NCBI RefSeq assembly: GCF_022538115.1
Contig: NZ_JAKZAL010000004.1
Span: 62,001 to 126,000 of the forward strand
DNA length: 64,000 bases
Direction: 5' to 3'
From: Cognataquiflexum rubidum
GTDB taxonomy: Bacteria > Bacteroidota > Bacteroidia > Cytophagales > Cyclobacteriaceae
Position 1 is the first letter of the stretch, and each line of letters opens with the position of its first letter. The position numbers were made by a program, and so were the translations under genes. Below are positions 51,815 to 59,996 of this stretch, one piece after another. The notes under the pieces were generated by a model that had not been told where the DNA came from, made no database searches, and was given only the letters and a program-made list of their open reading frames with translations.

Positions 51815-51940
51815 TCATTTTTTTGAAAAGCCGAGTTTGATTTTCCTCGAAGCTTGGTTCCTTTTGGATTTTGGTCTGCAGGCCCCAAATGATCCTTTCC
51901 AGATTTTTCCTTTCCGGGATTTGATGTCTCCTTTACCCAT
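51815..51940 (-). CDS. 30S ribosomal protein bTHX
   Basis: A 41-residue, strongly basic protein (MGKGDIKSRKGKIWKGSFG... to FSKK) that is too short for most ORF scans. The start MGKGDxKSRKGKIxxGSFGxxRPK is the hallmark of the Thx/bTHX family first found in Thermus 30S subunits, where the peptide fills a cavity in the 30S head. Bacteroidota commonly carry it as a single gene. It has its own -33/-7 promoter at 51970-52000 and a clean terminator behind it, so it is an independent transcription unit. The stop is TGA at 51815-51817. Confidence 0.93.
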   Translation of the reverse strand: MGKGDIKSRKGKIWKGSFGACRPKSKRNQASRKIKLGFSKK

Positions 51941-51969
51941 GATTGTCAGTATTTAAGGTTGGAAAAAAT

Positions 51970-52000
51970 CAAATTTAAAAATACTGATTGGATAACTCAA
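51970..52000 (-). promoter_or_regulatory. Promoter of the bTHX gene
   Basis: On the minus strand, TTG (51998-52000) is followed after 20 bases by TAAATTTG (51970-51977), a full match to the Bacteroidota -33/-7 pattern. It lies 29 bases before the bTHX ATG. Confidence 0.6.
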
Positions 52001-52029
52001 TAGTAATTTTGATGGTTTTATACTTTTTC

Positions 52030-52254
52030 CTATCGGATAAAAAGAAATACCATGGTTGCAGCCAATGAATATCCCAATAGAAATGAAAAAAATATCGGGA
52101 CGGAAAGAGAGAATTTAGTGTATTCAGGAAAATTCCTATGGCTATAGATATGGCTGACTTTTTTCAGGTACTTTTCCGGATAAATAGATAAAAAAAATAA
52201 CGAGTAGGTGACGGTCAGTAGGGCAAAAGAAAAGAAGGTCTCCATAAATTGCAT
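52030..52254 (-). CDS. Small two-helix membrane protein, hypothetical
   Basis: A 74-residue open frame (65-71 if a later Met is used) with two hydrophobic segments, about residues 5-24 and 49-72, joined by a basic loop (PEKYLKKVSHIYSHRNFPEYTK). The positive loop would face the cytoplasm. I do not recognise the family. ATGs at 52254 and 52245 are both possible. It sits between two short spacers on the same strand as the LacI gene upstream and the bTHX gene downstream. The protein-like composition supports it as a real gene, but conservation is not known. Confidence 0.5.
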   Translation of the reverse strand: MQFMETFFSFALLTVTYSLFFLSIYPEKYLKKVSHIYSHRNFPEYTKFSLSVPIFFSFLLGYSLAATMVFLFIR

Positions 52255-52338
52255 TTTAAATACACAAATATAGCATTCAATTCAATTCCTGCCATATGAC
52301 ATTAAAAATTCTTTACATTAATGTTAAGAAAATGTTAC

Positions 52339-53370
52339 TTATTTCTGTCTTTTCAAGGAAGACTCTCTTACGATTAATTTGGTTTTGATTTCGAAGGTTT
52401 CATGGTTTTCCAAATCATGATTCTGTATCAATTCGATCAGTAGTTTCATGGATTTGATTCCCATCTCATACCCAAATTGGTCTACAGAACTTAAACCCGG
52501 ACTTACCACCTCCGCGAGTTTCCAATTGCTGAATCCCATTACCCCTACCTGACCCGGAATTTGATACCCGGCACCTTTGAGGTATTTGATAACTCCCAAG
52601 GCCACAAGATCAGTAATGCAAAAAAAGGCATCCGGTGGATTGTTTCCTTCCATCAGTTCTTTGGCAAAATCAAAACCCTCCTGTTCACTTATGGCGATAC
52701 AGGATTTTACCCAATTATCGGAAAACTCCATCTCATGATCCGACAACGCTTTTCGGTAGCCTTCAAATCTTTCTTTTGCATTTTTGACATTTTCTCTACC
52801 TCGGAGGTGGGCGATCCGTCCATATCCTTGGTCGATTAAATGGCTAACAGCGTGGTAGGCACCTTCGAAGTCATCTACCGTTACTTTGGGAGTGTCTAGT
52901 TGGTCTGTGATTTTATCAAATTGGATGACAGGTTTTCCTTCGGAAATGAAATCCGATAAATGATCTCCTTCCAAGGTTTCATTGGAAATGGAAATCAAGA
53001 GTCCATCGACACTTGATGCCAACATGGTGCGGCAGGCTACTATTTCATCTTTGAGCAAGTCATTCGATTGGCTGACCAATACATTGTAACCACATTTTTT
53101 TGCTTCATCGATAGCTCCGCTGATGACGGTCGAAAAAAAATGGTGAACCAATTCGGGTACGATCAGGCCTATGTTGAAGGTTCTGCTTTTCCTAAAGTTA
53201 ACAGCCAAAAAATTGGGGACATAATGGTGGGCCTCAGCATATTCCTTAACTAAACGAATCGTATCTTTTGCAATGTCAGGGTGTTCTTTTAAAGCGCGTG
53301 AAGCTGTAGAAACCGATATCCCAAGTTCTTTTGCAATATCTTTCAAAGTTAATTTCCTCTTTTCTATCAT
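52339..53370 (-). CDS. LacI-family transcriptional regulator
   Basis: A 343-residue LacI/GalR regulator. The helix-turn-helix is at residues 7-30 (LTLKDIAKELGISVSTASRA), the hinge region at about 50-60 (PNFLAVNFRK), and the effector domain begins TFNIGLIVPELVHHFF. The C-terminal part ends in an acidic and basic tail (KLIVRESSLKRQK). Like most Bacteroidota members it has no adjacent obvious target, as glgB and the bTHX gene are separate units. A role in starch or glycogen control is possible but unproven. It is different in sequence from the LacI protein next to uxaC. The ATG at 53370 is used. Confidence 0.88.
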   Translation of the reverse strand: MIEKRKLTLKDIAKELGISVSTASRALKEHPDIAKDTIRLVKEYAEAHHYVPNFLAVNFRKSRTFNIGLIVPELVHHFFSTVISGAIDEAKKCGYNVLVSQSNDLLKDEIVACRTMLASSVDGLLISISNETLEGDHLSDFISEGKPVIQFDKITDQLDTPKVTVDDFEGAYHAVSHLIDQGYGRIAHLRGRENVKNAKERFEGYRKALSDHEMEFSDNWVKSCIAISEQEGFDFAKELMEGNNPPDAFFCITDLVALGVIKYLKGAGYQIPGQVGVMGFSNWKLAEVVSPGLSSVDQFGYEMGIKSMKLLIELIQNHDLENHETFEIKTKLIVRESSLKRQK

Positions 53371-53550
53371 CGGTTAATTTGGGTATGTACTAATATAAAT
53401 GCCTTTAGCAAATATTTACTATTCCATACTTGAATTATTATTTTTTGTTTGGCCTTCAATAAAAAATAAAAGCTGATTTGGTCGGGAGATTGGATCAGAA
53501 ATATAAAAAATTACATGATCTAATTAGAAAGAGTTCTATGTCAATAAGAT

Positions 53551-53597
53551 AAAAAAAATGGTTATATACTATTGATATTCAATAATATATAACCATT
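53551..53597 (-). terminator. Terminator behind the OmpA/PD40 gene
   Basis: The stem ATGGTTATATA / TATATAACCAT (53558-53568 and 53586-53596) with an inner ATTG/CAAT pair is followed on the minus strand by eight T (A-run on plus, 53551-53558). It lies 20 bases behind the stop. The rest of the spacer up to the LacI start (53371-53550) is AT-rich and holds its promoter. Confidence 0.8.
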
Positions 53598-53614
53598 AAT
53601 CTAAACTAGTAAGG

Positions 53615-55330
53615 TCAATTCTCAATCAGCATTTCAACCCTTCGGTTGATCGTTCTTCCTTCCTCAGTATTGTTGTCTGCAATTGGCCGGGTTCCACCCC
53701 ATCCTGAAGTCCTGATTCTTTCAAATTCAATTCCATTGATGGTCAGGTAGGCTCTGATTTTTGAAGCCCTTTTCATGGACAAGTCTTTGTTCAGGGACGG
53801 ATCTCCTGCATTATCTGTATGGCCTTCCAATCTGATTTTGATGGTGGGATTTTCTTTGAGAAATAATACAAAATCATCCAAAACCTGGATAGACTTTGCA
53901 TCTGCAAAATCAGATGTACCCCTGTTGAACTGGATATTTTCCAAGATGATAGCCGTTCCTGCTACTGCAGGCTTCAACAAAATTTCTTTTCCTTCTGATT
54001 CGATCCAGGTGTTTCTGTCTAAAAGTTGGGGAATGTACCCTTTTGCGCTGACCGTGAAATTGACCCATTGGGGATCATCCAATTCATCCCAAAGTTGCTC
54101 CTGACTTGGAATTACTTTTTTAATTCCCCTTTCATTGCTGATTTCTATTTTGTAGTCAATAGGGTTTTTGGTTTGGGCATCCAAGACTTTAACAAGTCCC
54201 CGTCTTTGTGTTGTTTTGGAAATTGAGGCATTGGGAGGAATTATTTCAGCAATAGTTTCTGTAATTCTAACCACCGTATCAACCACCATCGTTGGTATAA
54301 CCGGTTTAATTGACTCGGTTTTTGTTTTCACAGAATCGGATTTTTCCAAAACCACCAAAGCTTCGGTTTTTGGCACAATCTCCTCCTGCATAATTGCTGT
54401 TGGCAGTTCGGGGATCGTGACTTCCTCTGTGGCCAGAGGTTCAATTGTCTGGAATTTGACTATGAAAAAATCCCCAAAACCTTCACTGTTTTGTGTACTG
54501 GTAAAAATTGCAGCATCCTCTTTTCCGGAGAATTTGGTATATCCCATTTCTGAGCCTTGGGTATTTGTGTATTGAATTGGCAAAGGCGCTGTCCAACTGT
54601 CCCAAGCTTTCCCTTTTCTTTGGGAATAATAAATATCTTTTCCCCTTCTGTTTTCTTTAGAATTGGATGAAAAATAAAGTGTTTGAAGATCTTCAGATAA
54701 GTATGGGGTGTGTTCTTGGGCGTAGGTGTTGATTTGAGGACCCAAGTTGAAGGGAGAGGACCAAACTGTCTCTGATTGTTTGAAACTGACATAGATATCC
54801 TCATTTCCAAAACTCCCAAAAGAAGCCATGGACATTACAAGGATGCTGCCATCTGAAGAAAGTCTGCCACTAAAATGAGTCCCATTGTTCTTAAAATTCC
54901 CCATTTCCAAAGGGCGGATATAATTCCATGAATTACCGAACCGCGAATATTGGTGTATCCCCTGTTTCTTTCCATTTTGACCACTGTGGTAGACCAATGC
55001 TGTCAAGGGATCCAAGAACCCTACGAAAACATCATTGCCTTGGGTAGATAAGTCGGGAATTCTTTGAGGCTTCTGCCAAACTCCGTTCCCGTCCATTTTG
55101 CCAAACCAGATATCCCCAAAATCAGTCGGACCTCCTGCATTTTCGGGATGTAAACCGATAGTGAAAAATAACTCGCCATTGGGTGAGAAAACCGGGTTTT
55201 GCTCATCATAAGGCGAATTCAAGAGTTTTATTGGTGTAATTTCCTGCGCGGACAGTGCTGAGTAAAGGAAAAAAGCAAGTAGGGTTAGCCCACTTGCTTT
55301 TAAAGAAATACGGATACTTGATAAGTTCAT
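53615..55330 (-). CDS. OmpA-family protein with PD40 repeats
   Basis: A 571-residue envelope protein. It has a signal peptide (to about residue 28, SALSAQ), then WD40/PD40-like beta-propeller repeats at about 35-295 (SPNGELFFT, SSDGSILVMS, SEDLQTLYFS), a Pro/Thr/Val-rich linker, a short Ig-like stretch, and an OmpA C-terminal peptidoglycan-binding domain at about 455-571 (IQFNRGTSDFADAKS, LEGHTDNAGD, NRRVEMLI). Such proteins link the outer membrane to peptidoglycan and in Bacteroidota are often related to the gliding/T9SS PorE-like group. It lies two bases behind the DHS-like gene, so the two form an operon. Confidence 0.87.
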   Translation of the reverse strand: MNLSSIRISLKASGLTLLAFFLYSALSAQEITPIKLLNSPYDEQNPVFSPNGELFFTIGLHPENAGGPTDFGDIWFGKMDGNGVWQKPQRIPDLSTQGNDVFVGFLDPLTALVYHSGQNGKKQGIHQYSRFGNSWNYIRPLEMGNFKNNGTHFSGRLSSDGSILVMSMASFGSFGNEDIYVSFKQSETVWSSPFNLGPQINTYAQEHTPYLSEDLQTLYFSSNSKENRRGKDIYYSQRKGKAWDSWTAPLPIQYTNTQGSEMGYTKFSGKEDAAIFTSTQNSEGFGDFFIVKFQTIEPLATEEVTIPELPTAIMQEEIVPKTEALVVLEKSDSVKTKTESIKPVIPTMVVDTVVRITETIAEIIPPNASISKTTQRRGLVKVLDAQTKNPIDYKIEISNERGIKKVIPSQEQLWDELDDPQWVNFTVSAKGYIPQLLDRNTWIESEGKEILLKPAVAGTAIILENIQFNRGTSDFADAKSIQVLDDFVLFLKENPTIKIRLEGHTDNAGDPSLNKDLSMKRASKIRAYLTINGIEFERIRTSGWGGTRPIADNNTEEGRTINRRVEMLIEN

Positions 55331-55331
55331 T

Positions 55332-56303
55332 TTATTGGTCTAGGACAATGGCAAAAATCAGCGGTGCCACAATGGTAGCATCTGATTCTATAATAAATTT
55401 TGGTGTGTCAAGTCCAAGTTTTCCCCAGGTTATTTTTTCGTTTGGCACTGCGCCGGAATAGGATCCATAAGATGTCGTAGAATCTGAAATCTGACAGAAA
55501 TAACCCCAAAGAGGCACATTGTCTCGCTGAAGATCCTGATGGAGCATCGGAACAACACAAATCGGAAAATCACCAGCAATTCCCCCGCCAATTTGAAAAA
55601 ATCCAACTGTACTTTCTTCGGTTGCATTTTGGGTATACCATTCGGCCAGAAACATCATATACTCAATACCGGTCCTTACAGTATGCACATTCTTCACATC
55701 GCCCGAAATAACGTGACCAGCAAACATATTGGCCAAAGTTGAATCTTCCCATCCAGGAACGATGATCGGAAGGTTTTTCTTCGCAGCTTCTAACAACCAC
55801 GAATTTTTTGGATCAATCTGAAAGCTTGCATCCAGCTTACCGGATAAAAGTATCTTGTAGAAAAACTCATGTGGAAAATAGGATTCTCCGGCTTGATCTG
55901 CCTTCACCCATTCTTCCAAAATCACATTTTCGATCCTTCTCATGGCTTCCATTTCAGGGATACAGGTATCCGTTACCCTGTTCATGTGCCTGCTAAGCAG
56001 GTCCTGCTCCTGAGCAGGAGACAATTCCCTGTAATTGGGGATTCTCTCATAATAATCATGGGCCACTAAGTTGAAGACATCTTCTTCCAAGTTGGCACCT
56101 GTACAAGAGATGATTTGAATTTTATTTTGACGGATCATTTCGGCAAGCGAAATACCCATTTCAGCTGTAGACATTGCCCCGGCTAAGGTAACCATCATCT
56201 TACCATTGTTGTCCAGATGGGTCTTATAGCCTTCAGCTGCATCTATAAGGGCAGCAGCATTGAAATGTCTAAAATTATGTTTTAAAAATTCTGTGATTTT
56301 CAT
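55332..56303 (-). CDS. Deoxyhypusine synthase family protein
   Basis: A 323-residue NAD-dependent enzyme of the deoxyhypusine synthase (DHS/Speh) fold. The catalytic lysine is retained as Lys295 in ITWGKLG, and MVTLAGAMSTAEMG, GGGIAGDFPICVVPM and SYGSYSGAVPNEK cover the NAD-binding and spermidine-binding regions. Bacteria lack eIF5A, so the real reaction is more likely homospermidine or another aminopropyl/aminobutyl transfer. It follows a terminator and is transcribed with the OmpA/PD40 gene behind it. An HDAC-fold gene, a family that includes acetylpolyamine deacetylases, lies 1 kb upstream on the same strand. The ATG at 56303 is used. Confidence 0.87.
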   Translation of the reverse strand: MKITEFLKHNFRHFNAAALIDAAEGYKTHLDNNGKMMVTLAGAMSTAEMGISLAEMIRQNKIQIISCTGANLEEDVFNLVAHDYYERIPNYRELSPAQEQDLLSRHMNRVTDTCIPEMEAMRRIENVILEEWVKADQAGESYFPHEFFYKILLSGKLDASFQIDPKNSWLLEAAKKNLPIIVPGWEDSTLANMFAGHVISGDVKNVHTVRTGIEYMMFLAEWYTQNATEESTVGFFQIGGGIAGDFPICVVPMLHQDLQRDNVPLWGYFCQISDSTTSYGSYSGAVPNEKITWGKLGLDTPKFIIESDATIVAPLIFAIVLDQ

Positions 56304-56352
56304 AGAGCAGTTTTTGAATTTTCCGGTGCGAAAGTACCAATTTAATAAACAT

Positions 56353-56384
56353 AAAAAAAGCCCGACATGTGATGACGGGCTTTT
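56353..56384 (-). terminator. Terminator behind the Skp/OmpH-like gene
   Basis: The stem AAAAGCCCG / CGGGCTTTT (56356-56364 and 56376-56384) is flanked by an A-run on plus, which reads as T on the minus strand. It lies 18 bases behind the stop of the gene at 56402. Confidence 0.8.
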
Positions 56385-56401
56385 AGAATGTTTTGAAATT
56401 A

Positions 56402-57010
56402 TTATTTTGCGGGAGCCGGTACTTTTGAGGCTTCGTACTTTTTATTGAGTCCTTCGACCACTATATCGGTGATATCCAATGCTTTATTAGAATACCAGAT
56501 GGCTCCGCCTCTGGTATAGGAAAGTACCATTTCAAGGTTATTTGCCTGTGCATATTCTGTAAGATATTCCTGGATCTGATCATACACATCGCTGTATAAT
56601 TTGGATTCGTCTCCTGACAATTCCTGCATGATATTATCTCTGTAAGTTACGAGGTTTTGTTCTTTTTTAACCAATTCCTCCTGTTTTGCACGCGCTTGGT
56701 TTGGGGTCATTGCCTGAGCAGACTGTTGAAAATTGGCAACTTCTTGCTCAAATCCCTTTGCTCTTGAGCCCAATTCACTTTCAAAATTCTTTCCCTTTTG
56801 GGTGATGTCACCGGATTTCTCTTTGAAATAAGTATATCGGGCAATCACGCTGTCGGTCAAAACGTAGGCAACTTTCAAATCTGCCACACTTACTGTTTCT
56901 TTTGATTCGGTTGATGCCGCTCCTTCAGTGGTTTTACCTGCTTGGTCACACGAGGAAAATGTCAAAGCTAGAATACCTGCCAAGACTAATAATTTTGCTG
57001 TTTCTTTCAC
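56402..57010 (-). CDS. OmpH/Skp-family periplasmic lipoprotein
   Basis: A 202-residue periplasmic chaperone-like protein. The lipobox cysteine is residue 21 (LTFSSC). The body from about residue 40 (VAYVLTDSVIARYTYFKEK) is a long coiled-coil pair as in Skp, with a conserved C-terminal strand (LEMVLSYTRGGAIWYSNKALDIT). Skp proteins hold unfolded outer-membrane proteins in the periplasm; the lipid anchor is a Bacteroidota feature. The GTG at 57010 is chosen because it starts the lipoprotein signal directly; the longer frame adds 12 residues without homologous appearance. It is a single gene, and a small membrane protein gene lies upstream. Confidence 0.83.
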   Translation of the reverse strand: MKETAKLLVLAGILALTFSSCDQAGKTTEGAASTESKETVSVADLKVAYVLTDSVIARYTYFKEKSGDITQKGKNFESELGSRAKGFEQEVANFQQSAQAMTPNQARAKQEELVKKEQNLVTYRDNIMQELSGDESKLYSDVYDQIQEYLTEYAQANNLEMVLSYTRGGAIWYSNKALDITDIVVEGLNKKYEASKVPAPAK

Positions 57011-57094
57011 GTCTGTATTTTTTCTAATTGGCGCAAATATAAACAAAGTATCTTTTTTGCAAATTTTATTTCAGGGGTCAATTGTTAATTTCCG

Positions 57095-57328
57095 TTAAAG
57101 ATGGTTTTTCTTTTGATCAATCAGGCTTTTGAAGACAATGGCCTGACCAAAAACTGACAATCCGGCAAAAATCAACGCCAGTCCTGCTGTTCCGATCAAA
57201 AACCAGTTTACAAAAGCTTTTCCCAAGGCTTTGGCGATGAGTGCCTCGCCCATGACACTTAACCCAAATCCCATGACCAAAATCCCGCTCACGGCATAAA
57301 AAAGCCATTTTCTCTTTAGTTTTTTCAT
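57095..57328 (-). CDS. Small two-helix membrane protein
   Basis: A 77-residue inner-membrane protein. A basic N-terminus (MKKLKRKW) precedes two helices at about residues 8-27 (LFYAVSGILVMGFGLSVMGE) and 37-61 (FLIGTAGLALIFAGLSVFGQA), each with small-residue GxxxG patterns. The C-terminus is charged (KSLIDQKKNHL). I do not know the function; small proteins like this occur in many Bacteroidota. The start at 57328 lies four bases behind the stop of the HDAC-fold gene on the same strand, so the two are probably in one operon. The longer frame from 57382 would overlap that gene. Confidence 0.7.
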   Translation of the reverse strand: MKKLKRKWLFYAVSGILVMGFGLSVMGEALIAKALGKAFVNWFLIGTAGLALIFAGLSVFGQAIVFKSLIDQKKNHL

Positions 57329-57332
57329 TTTT

Positions 57333-58235
57333 TTAGAAATAAAGATCCTGTGCAAGCCTAAACGTATTGGCATGCGCCTCAATGATAAGACTCAATTTTT
57401 CGGAATAGCCGCCTCCCATGCAACACATAATCGGAATAGAATTGATTTTTGCCAATTCTAAAACAAATTTATCTCTCTCCCTACAACCTGCGATGCTAAG
57501 TGCCAATCTTCCCAGCTTATCCGATTTCAAAACATCAACCCCACTTTGGTAAATGATAAATTCCGGTTCAAAGGAATCCACCAATCCCGGTAAGGTTTCT
57601 TTCAAAATTTTGAGATAATGCGCATCATCCGTTTGGTCAGGCAAACCGATATCGAGGTCTGAAGATTCTTTGTGCAAAGGATAATTGGAAGCGCCGTGCA
57701 TACTGAAAGTAAAAACGGATGAGTTCGCTTCAAACATACTTGCTGTTCCATTTCCCTGATGCACATCAAGGTCCACTACCAATATCTTTTTTACCAGGTT
57801 ATTGTCCAAAAGATAATTTGAAGCAATCGCAATGTCATTCAATAAACAGAAGCCTTCTCCCCTATCTGCAAAAGAATGATGGGTGCCCCCGGCGATGTTC
57901 ATTCCAATCCCAAATTCCAAAGCAAAAACCGATGCCTGCACCGAACCCTGCATAATGTGCATTTCTCTTTGAACCAATTCATGGCTGAGAGGAAAACCTG
58001 TTTTCCTGATTTCAGATTTATTGAGGCTGAGGGATTTTAGCTTTTCAAGATAACTTTGATGGTGAGAATTTATAATCCATTTTTCTTCAAGGATTGTAGG
58101 AGAAAAAAAATTTGACGCACTTATAGTTCCTTCATAGAGAAGTTGTTCGGGGAGAAGGTTGTATTTCTCCATCGGAAATCTGTGTCCCTCCGGAAGGGAA
58201 TGGTTATATATAGGAGACCAGGCAATTTTGAGCAT
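57333..58235 (-). CDS. Histone deacetylase-fold hydrolase
   Basis: A 300-residue arginase/deacetylase-fold amidohydrolase. Active-site elements are visible: AGGTHHSFADRGEGFCLLND with the His pair, VVDLDVHQGNGTA for the zinc Asp and His, YQSGVDVLKSDKLG for the second Asp, and GGGY near the C-terminus for the catalytic Tyr. Bacterial members deacetylate acetylpolyamines, acetoin-utilisation substrates or lysine residues. Its substrate is not known here. It heads a unit with the small membrane protein; the Skp-like and deoxyhypusine-synthase-like genes follow on the same strand. The ATG at 58235 is used. Confidence 0.88.
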   Translation of the reverse strand: MLKIAWSPIYNHSLPEGHRFPMEKYNLLPEQLLYEGTISASNFFSPTILEEKWIINSHHQSYLEKLKSLSLNKSEIRKTGFPLSHELVQREMHIMQGSVQASVFALEFGIGMNIAGGTHHSFADRGEGFCLLNDIAIASNYLLDNNLVKKILVVDLDVHQGNGTASMFEANSSVFTFSMHGASNYPLHKESSDLDIGLPDQTDDAHYLKILKETLPGLVDSFEPEFIIYQSGVDVLKSDKLGRLALSIAGCRERDKFVLELAKINSIPIMCCMGGGYSEKLSLIIEAHANTFRLAQDLYF

Positions 58236-58242
58236 AACACGA

Positions 58243-58270
58243 AAAACGCTTGTCGTATAACAAGCGTTTT
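58243..58270 (-). terminator. Terminator behind the acidic protein gene
   Basis: The stem AAAACGCTTG / CAAGCGTTTT (58243-58252 and 58261-58270) is flanked by A on plus. It lies between the HDAC-fold gene start and the stop of the gene at 58298, in the minus-strand direction. Confidence 0.8.
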
Positions 58271-58297
58271 CAATAATGGTTTGACAAAAATGTCCTG

Positions 58298-58861
58298 CTA
58301 ATCATCCACATCCTCTTCCTCTGATTGGAAGGCATACGAAGTATCGTCCAAAGCCAAAGTATCATCGTTAAATTCCTTGACAAATTTTGTAATTACCCTT
58401 TCATCTATTTCGTCCACATTAAGGGCTGCATCCAATCCTATCCCGTAGTCATGGTTCATGTCCACATCTACAAACTCCTGCACTTTCACAGATTCTTCCT
58501 CCTCGATGTCCATGATGATTTCTGTCATAAACCATCCGATTTCTTCCTCCTCACTGGTCAACGGCTTGAGATTGCCATTTTCATCTTCTTCGTAATGTAT
58601 CCCCTTAAAATTGGAGAATTTCTTAGCAGCCTCGTGCTCCGCCAATTCATAAACTTCTGATGCATGGTGTAGCCTTAAGGTATAGAGTGCGGCATCATAG
58701 ATTACTTCCTTGCCTTCATGCATTCCTATAAAATAAAAATTTACAAACTCCTCGGAATTATCTTCCCCAGCTACAATCTTGAAATTCTTCTTCGACGTTT
58801 CAAGTTCTTTTTTCAAGGCTTCGATTGTTTCAGGAACAAAACCTTCATTTTGGTATTTCAT
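58298..58861 (-). CDS. Acidic hypothetical protein
   Basis: A 187-residue cytoplasmic protein with many Glu and Asp residues, especially at the C-terminus (QSEEEDVDD). Features include an amphipathic N-terminal helix (TIEALKKELETSKKNF), a beta-rich middle (VNFYFIGMHEGKEVIYDAALYTLRLHHASEVYELAEHEA), and a run of acidic residues (EEEEIGWF). No signal peptide or membrane helix is seen. It resembles uncharacterised proteins conserved in Bacteroidota, and I assign no function. The ATG at 58861 is preferred to the longer frame from 58897. It is a single gene with a terminator behind it. Confidence 0.72.
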   Translation of the reverse strand: MKYQNEGFVPETIEALKKELETSKKNFKIVAGEDNSEEFVNFYFIGMHEGKEVIYDAALYTLRLHHASEVYELAEHEAAKKFSNFKGIHYEEDENGNLKPLTSEEEEIGWFMTEIIMDIEEEESVKVQEFVDVDMNHDYGIGLDAALNVDEIDERVITKFVKEFNDDTLALDDTSYAFQSEEEDVDD

Positions 58862-58988
58862 ATGATAAAAGTTGCTAAAATTAAAGACAACATACAACGG
58901 TTTCTGCTAACTTAAAAGCATAATGACCACAGATGCAAGCGATTTCGCATTTAAGTAATTAAAATACAAGTATTTATATTATAAAAAA

Positions 58989-59453
58989 ATGTTATTACCG
59001 AAAAAAAATGAAGAATTTTTAAAATACCTCCTAAATAGGAAAGAAGGACAGACAATCGATTTTAAACAATCCATCACTTCATCCCAAAAACTTGCCAAAA
59101 CCTTAGTAGCCTTCGCAAATACTGAAGGCGGAATAATTTTGATCGGAGTTTCGGACAAGAAAAAAATAATAGGCGTAGATCCCGAAGAAGAGGTTTTTAT
59201 GGTCGAAAAAGCCCTTTTTGAAAATTGTGACCCGCATCCAACTTTACGGTTTGAACTTTTGGAGACAATAGAATTATCTGAAAAAAATGTAGAAACAGAA
59301 AAGTACGTGTTATTGGTGGTTGTTGAAAAATCAATTCAAAAGCATTACTTCAAAAACCAAAGCGGAGAAAAGATTTATTATAAAAGACTCTATGACCAAA
59401 CCATTCCTGATACTACCGAGTCCTACCCAAACTCACCCCCAACAGGGAATTGA
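58989..59453 (+). CDS. AlbA_2/Schlafen-like putative nucleic-acid-binding protein
   Basis: A 154-residue protein consisting of an AlbA_2 (PF04326) domain. The core motif TIDFKQSITSSQKLAKTLVAFANTEGG at about residues 18-45, followed by GIILIGVSDKKKIIGVD, matches the Schlafen AlbA_2 family. It is short, so it lacks the C-terminal ATPase-like or winged-helix domain of the longer versions. Such proteins bind RNA or DNA or act as regulators. Its 3' end overlaps the 3' end of the convergent holin-like gene by 41 bases. A typical promoter is not evident. The family is clear; the role is unknown. Confidence 0.82.
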   Translation: MLLPKKNEEFLKYLLNRKEGQTIDFKQSITSSQKLAKTLVAFANTEGGIILIGVSDKKKIIGVDPEEEVFMVEKALFENCDPHPTLRFELLETIELSEKNVETEKYVLLVVVEKSIQKHYFKNQSGEKIYYKRLYDQTIPDTTESYPNSPPTGN

Positions 59454-59778
59454 TTAAGCTCAAGATAAGGCTAAACAATAAAGCCCACCAAAAGCCATCC
59501 ACCGAAAATCCCGGAATTAGCTCCGCGGCCAATAAAATCAGGATGGCATTTATCGCAAGCAAAAACAACCCTAAAGTCAAAATTGTAATCGGGATTGTCA
59601 AAAAAATCAAGATTGGTTTGATAGTCAGATTGAATAGCGTCAGCAAAGCAGCAACTACCAATGCCGTAAAAAAATCGGCAACAGCTACCCCCGGTAGGAT
59701 ATATTGGGCAATCAGCACAGAAATAGAGCCTAGGATTAACTGTAAAATTATATTCAAAACATCACTGGATTTGCTCAT
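59413..59778 (-). CDS. Phage holin family IV / DUF membrane protein (PF04020 type)
   Basis: A 121-residue inner-membrane protein with four helices (about residues 7-26, 32-54, 57-83 and 91-115). The conserved motif LFNLTIKPILIFLTIPITILTLGLFLLAINA and GFSVDGFWWALLFSLILSL identify the Mycobact_4TM/phage-holin-4 superfamily member common in Bacteroidota chromosomes (YvlD-like). Despite the name it is not phage-linked here. It may act in membrane integrity or stress. It converges with the AlbA_2 gene and overlaps its 3' end by 41 bases. The ATG at 59778 is used; the desaturase gene is divergent. Confidence 0.85.
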   Translation of the reverse strand: MSKSSDVLNIILQLILGSISVLIAQYILPGVAVADFFTALVVAALLTLFNLTIKPILIFLTIPITILTLGLFLLAINAILILLAAELIPGFSVDGFWWALLFSLILSLINSLLGVSLGRTR

Positions 59779-59903
59779 ATATAGGTTTTTTAATGCTTAA
59801 AATTAATGATTGCATTGAAACCCTCAAACTTTTTATAGTTACGGCGGGTTTAAATATTATATCCACATTATTAAAGTTTATAGATCTAATCAAAGTATGA
59901 TTA

Positions 59904-59934
59904 TTGCCTTTATTGAGCCGTTCCTTTATCTTTG
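59904..59934 (+). promoter_or_regulatory. Promoter of the desaturase gene
   Basis: TTG at 59904-59906 is followed after 20 bases by TATCTTTG at 59927-59934, close to the Bacteroidota -33/-7 consensus. The leader to the GTG start at 59997 is about 60 bases. Confidence 0.6.
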
Positions 59935-59996
59935 ATTTCAATTATTGAATATTGGACATATCTTTACAATCAATTCTTAATCTCAATCCCTAAACA

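Noticed and set aside
59413-59778. Prophage remnant suggested by the holin-family name
   Set aside because: The family is a common chromosomal membrane protein and no other phage genes are nearby.
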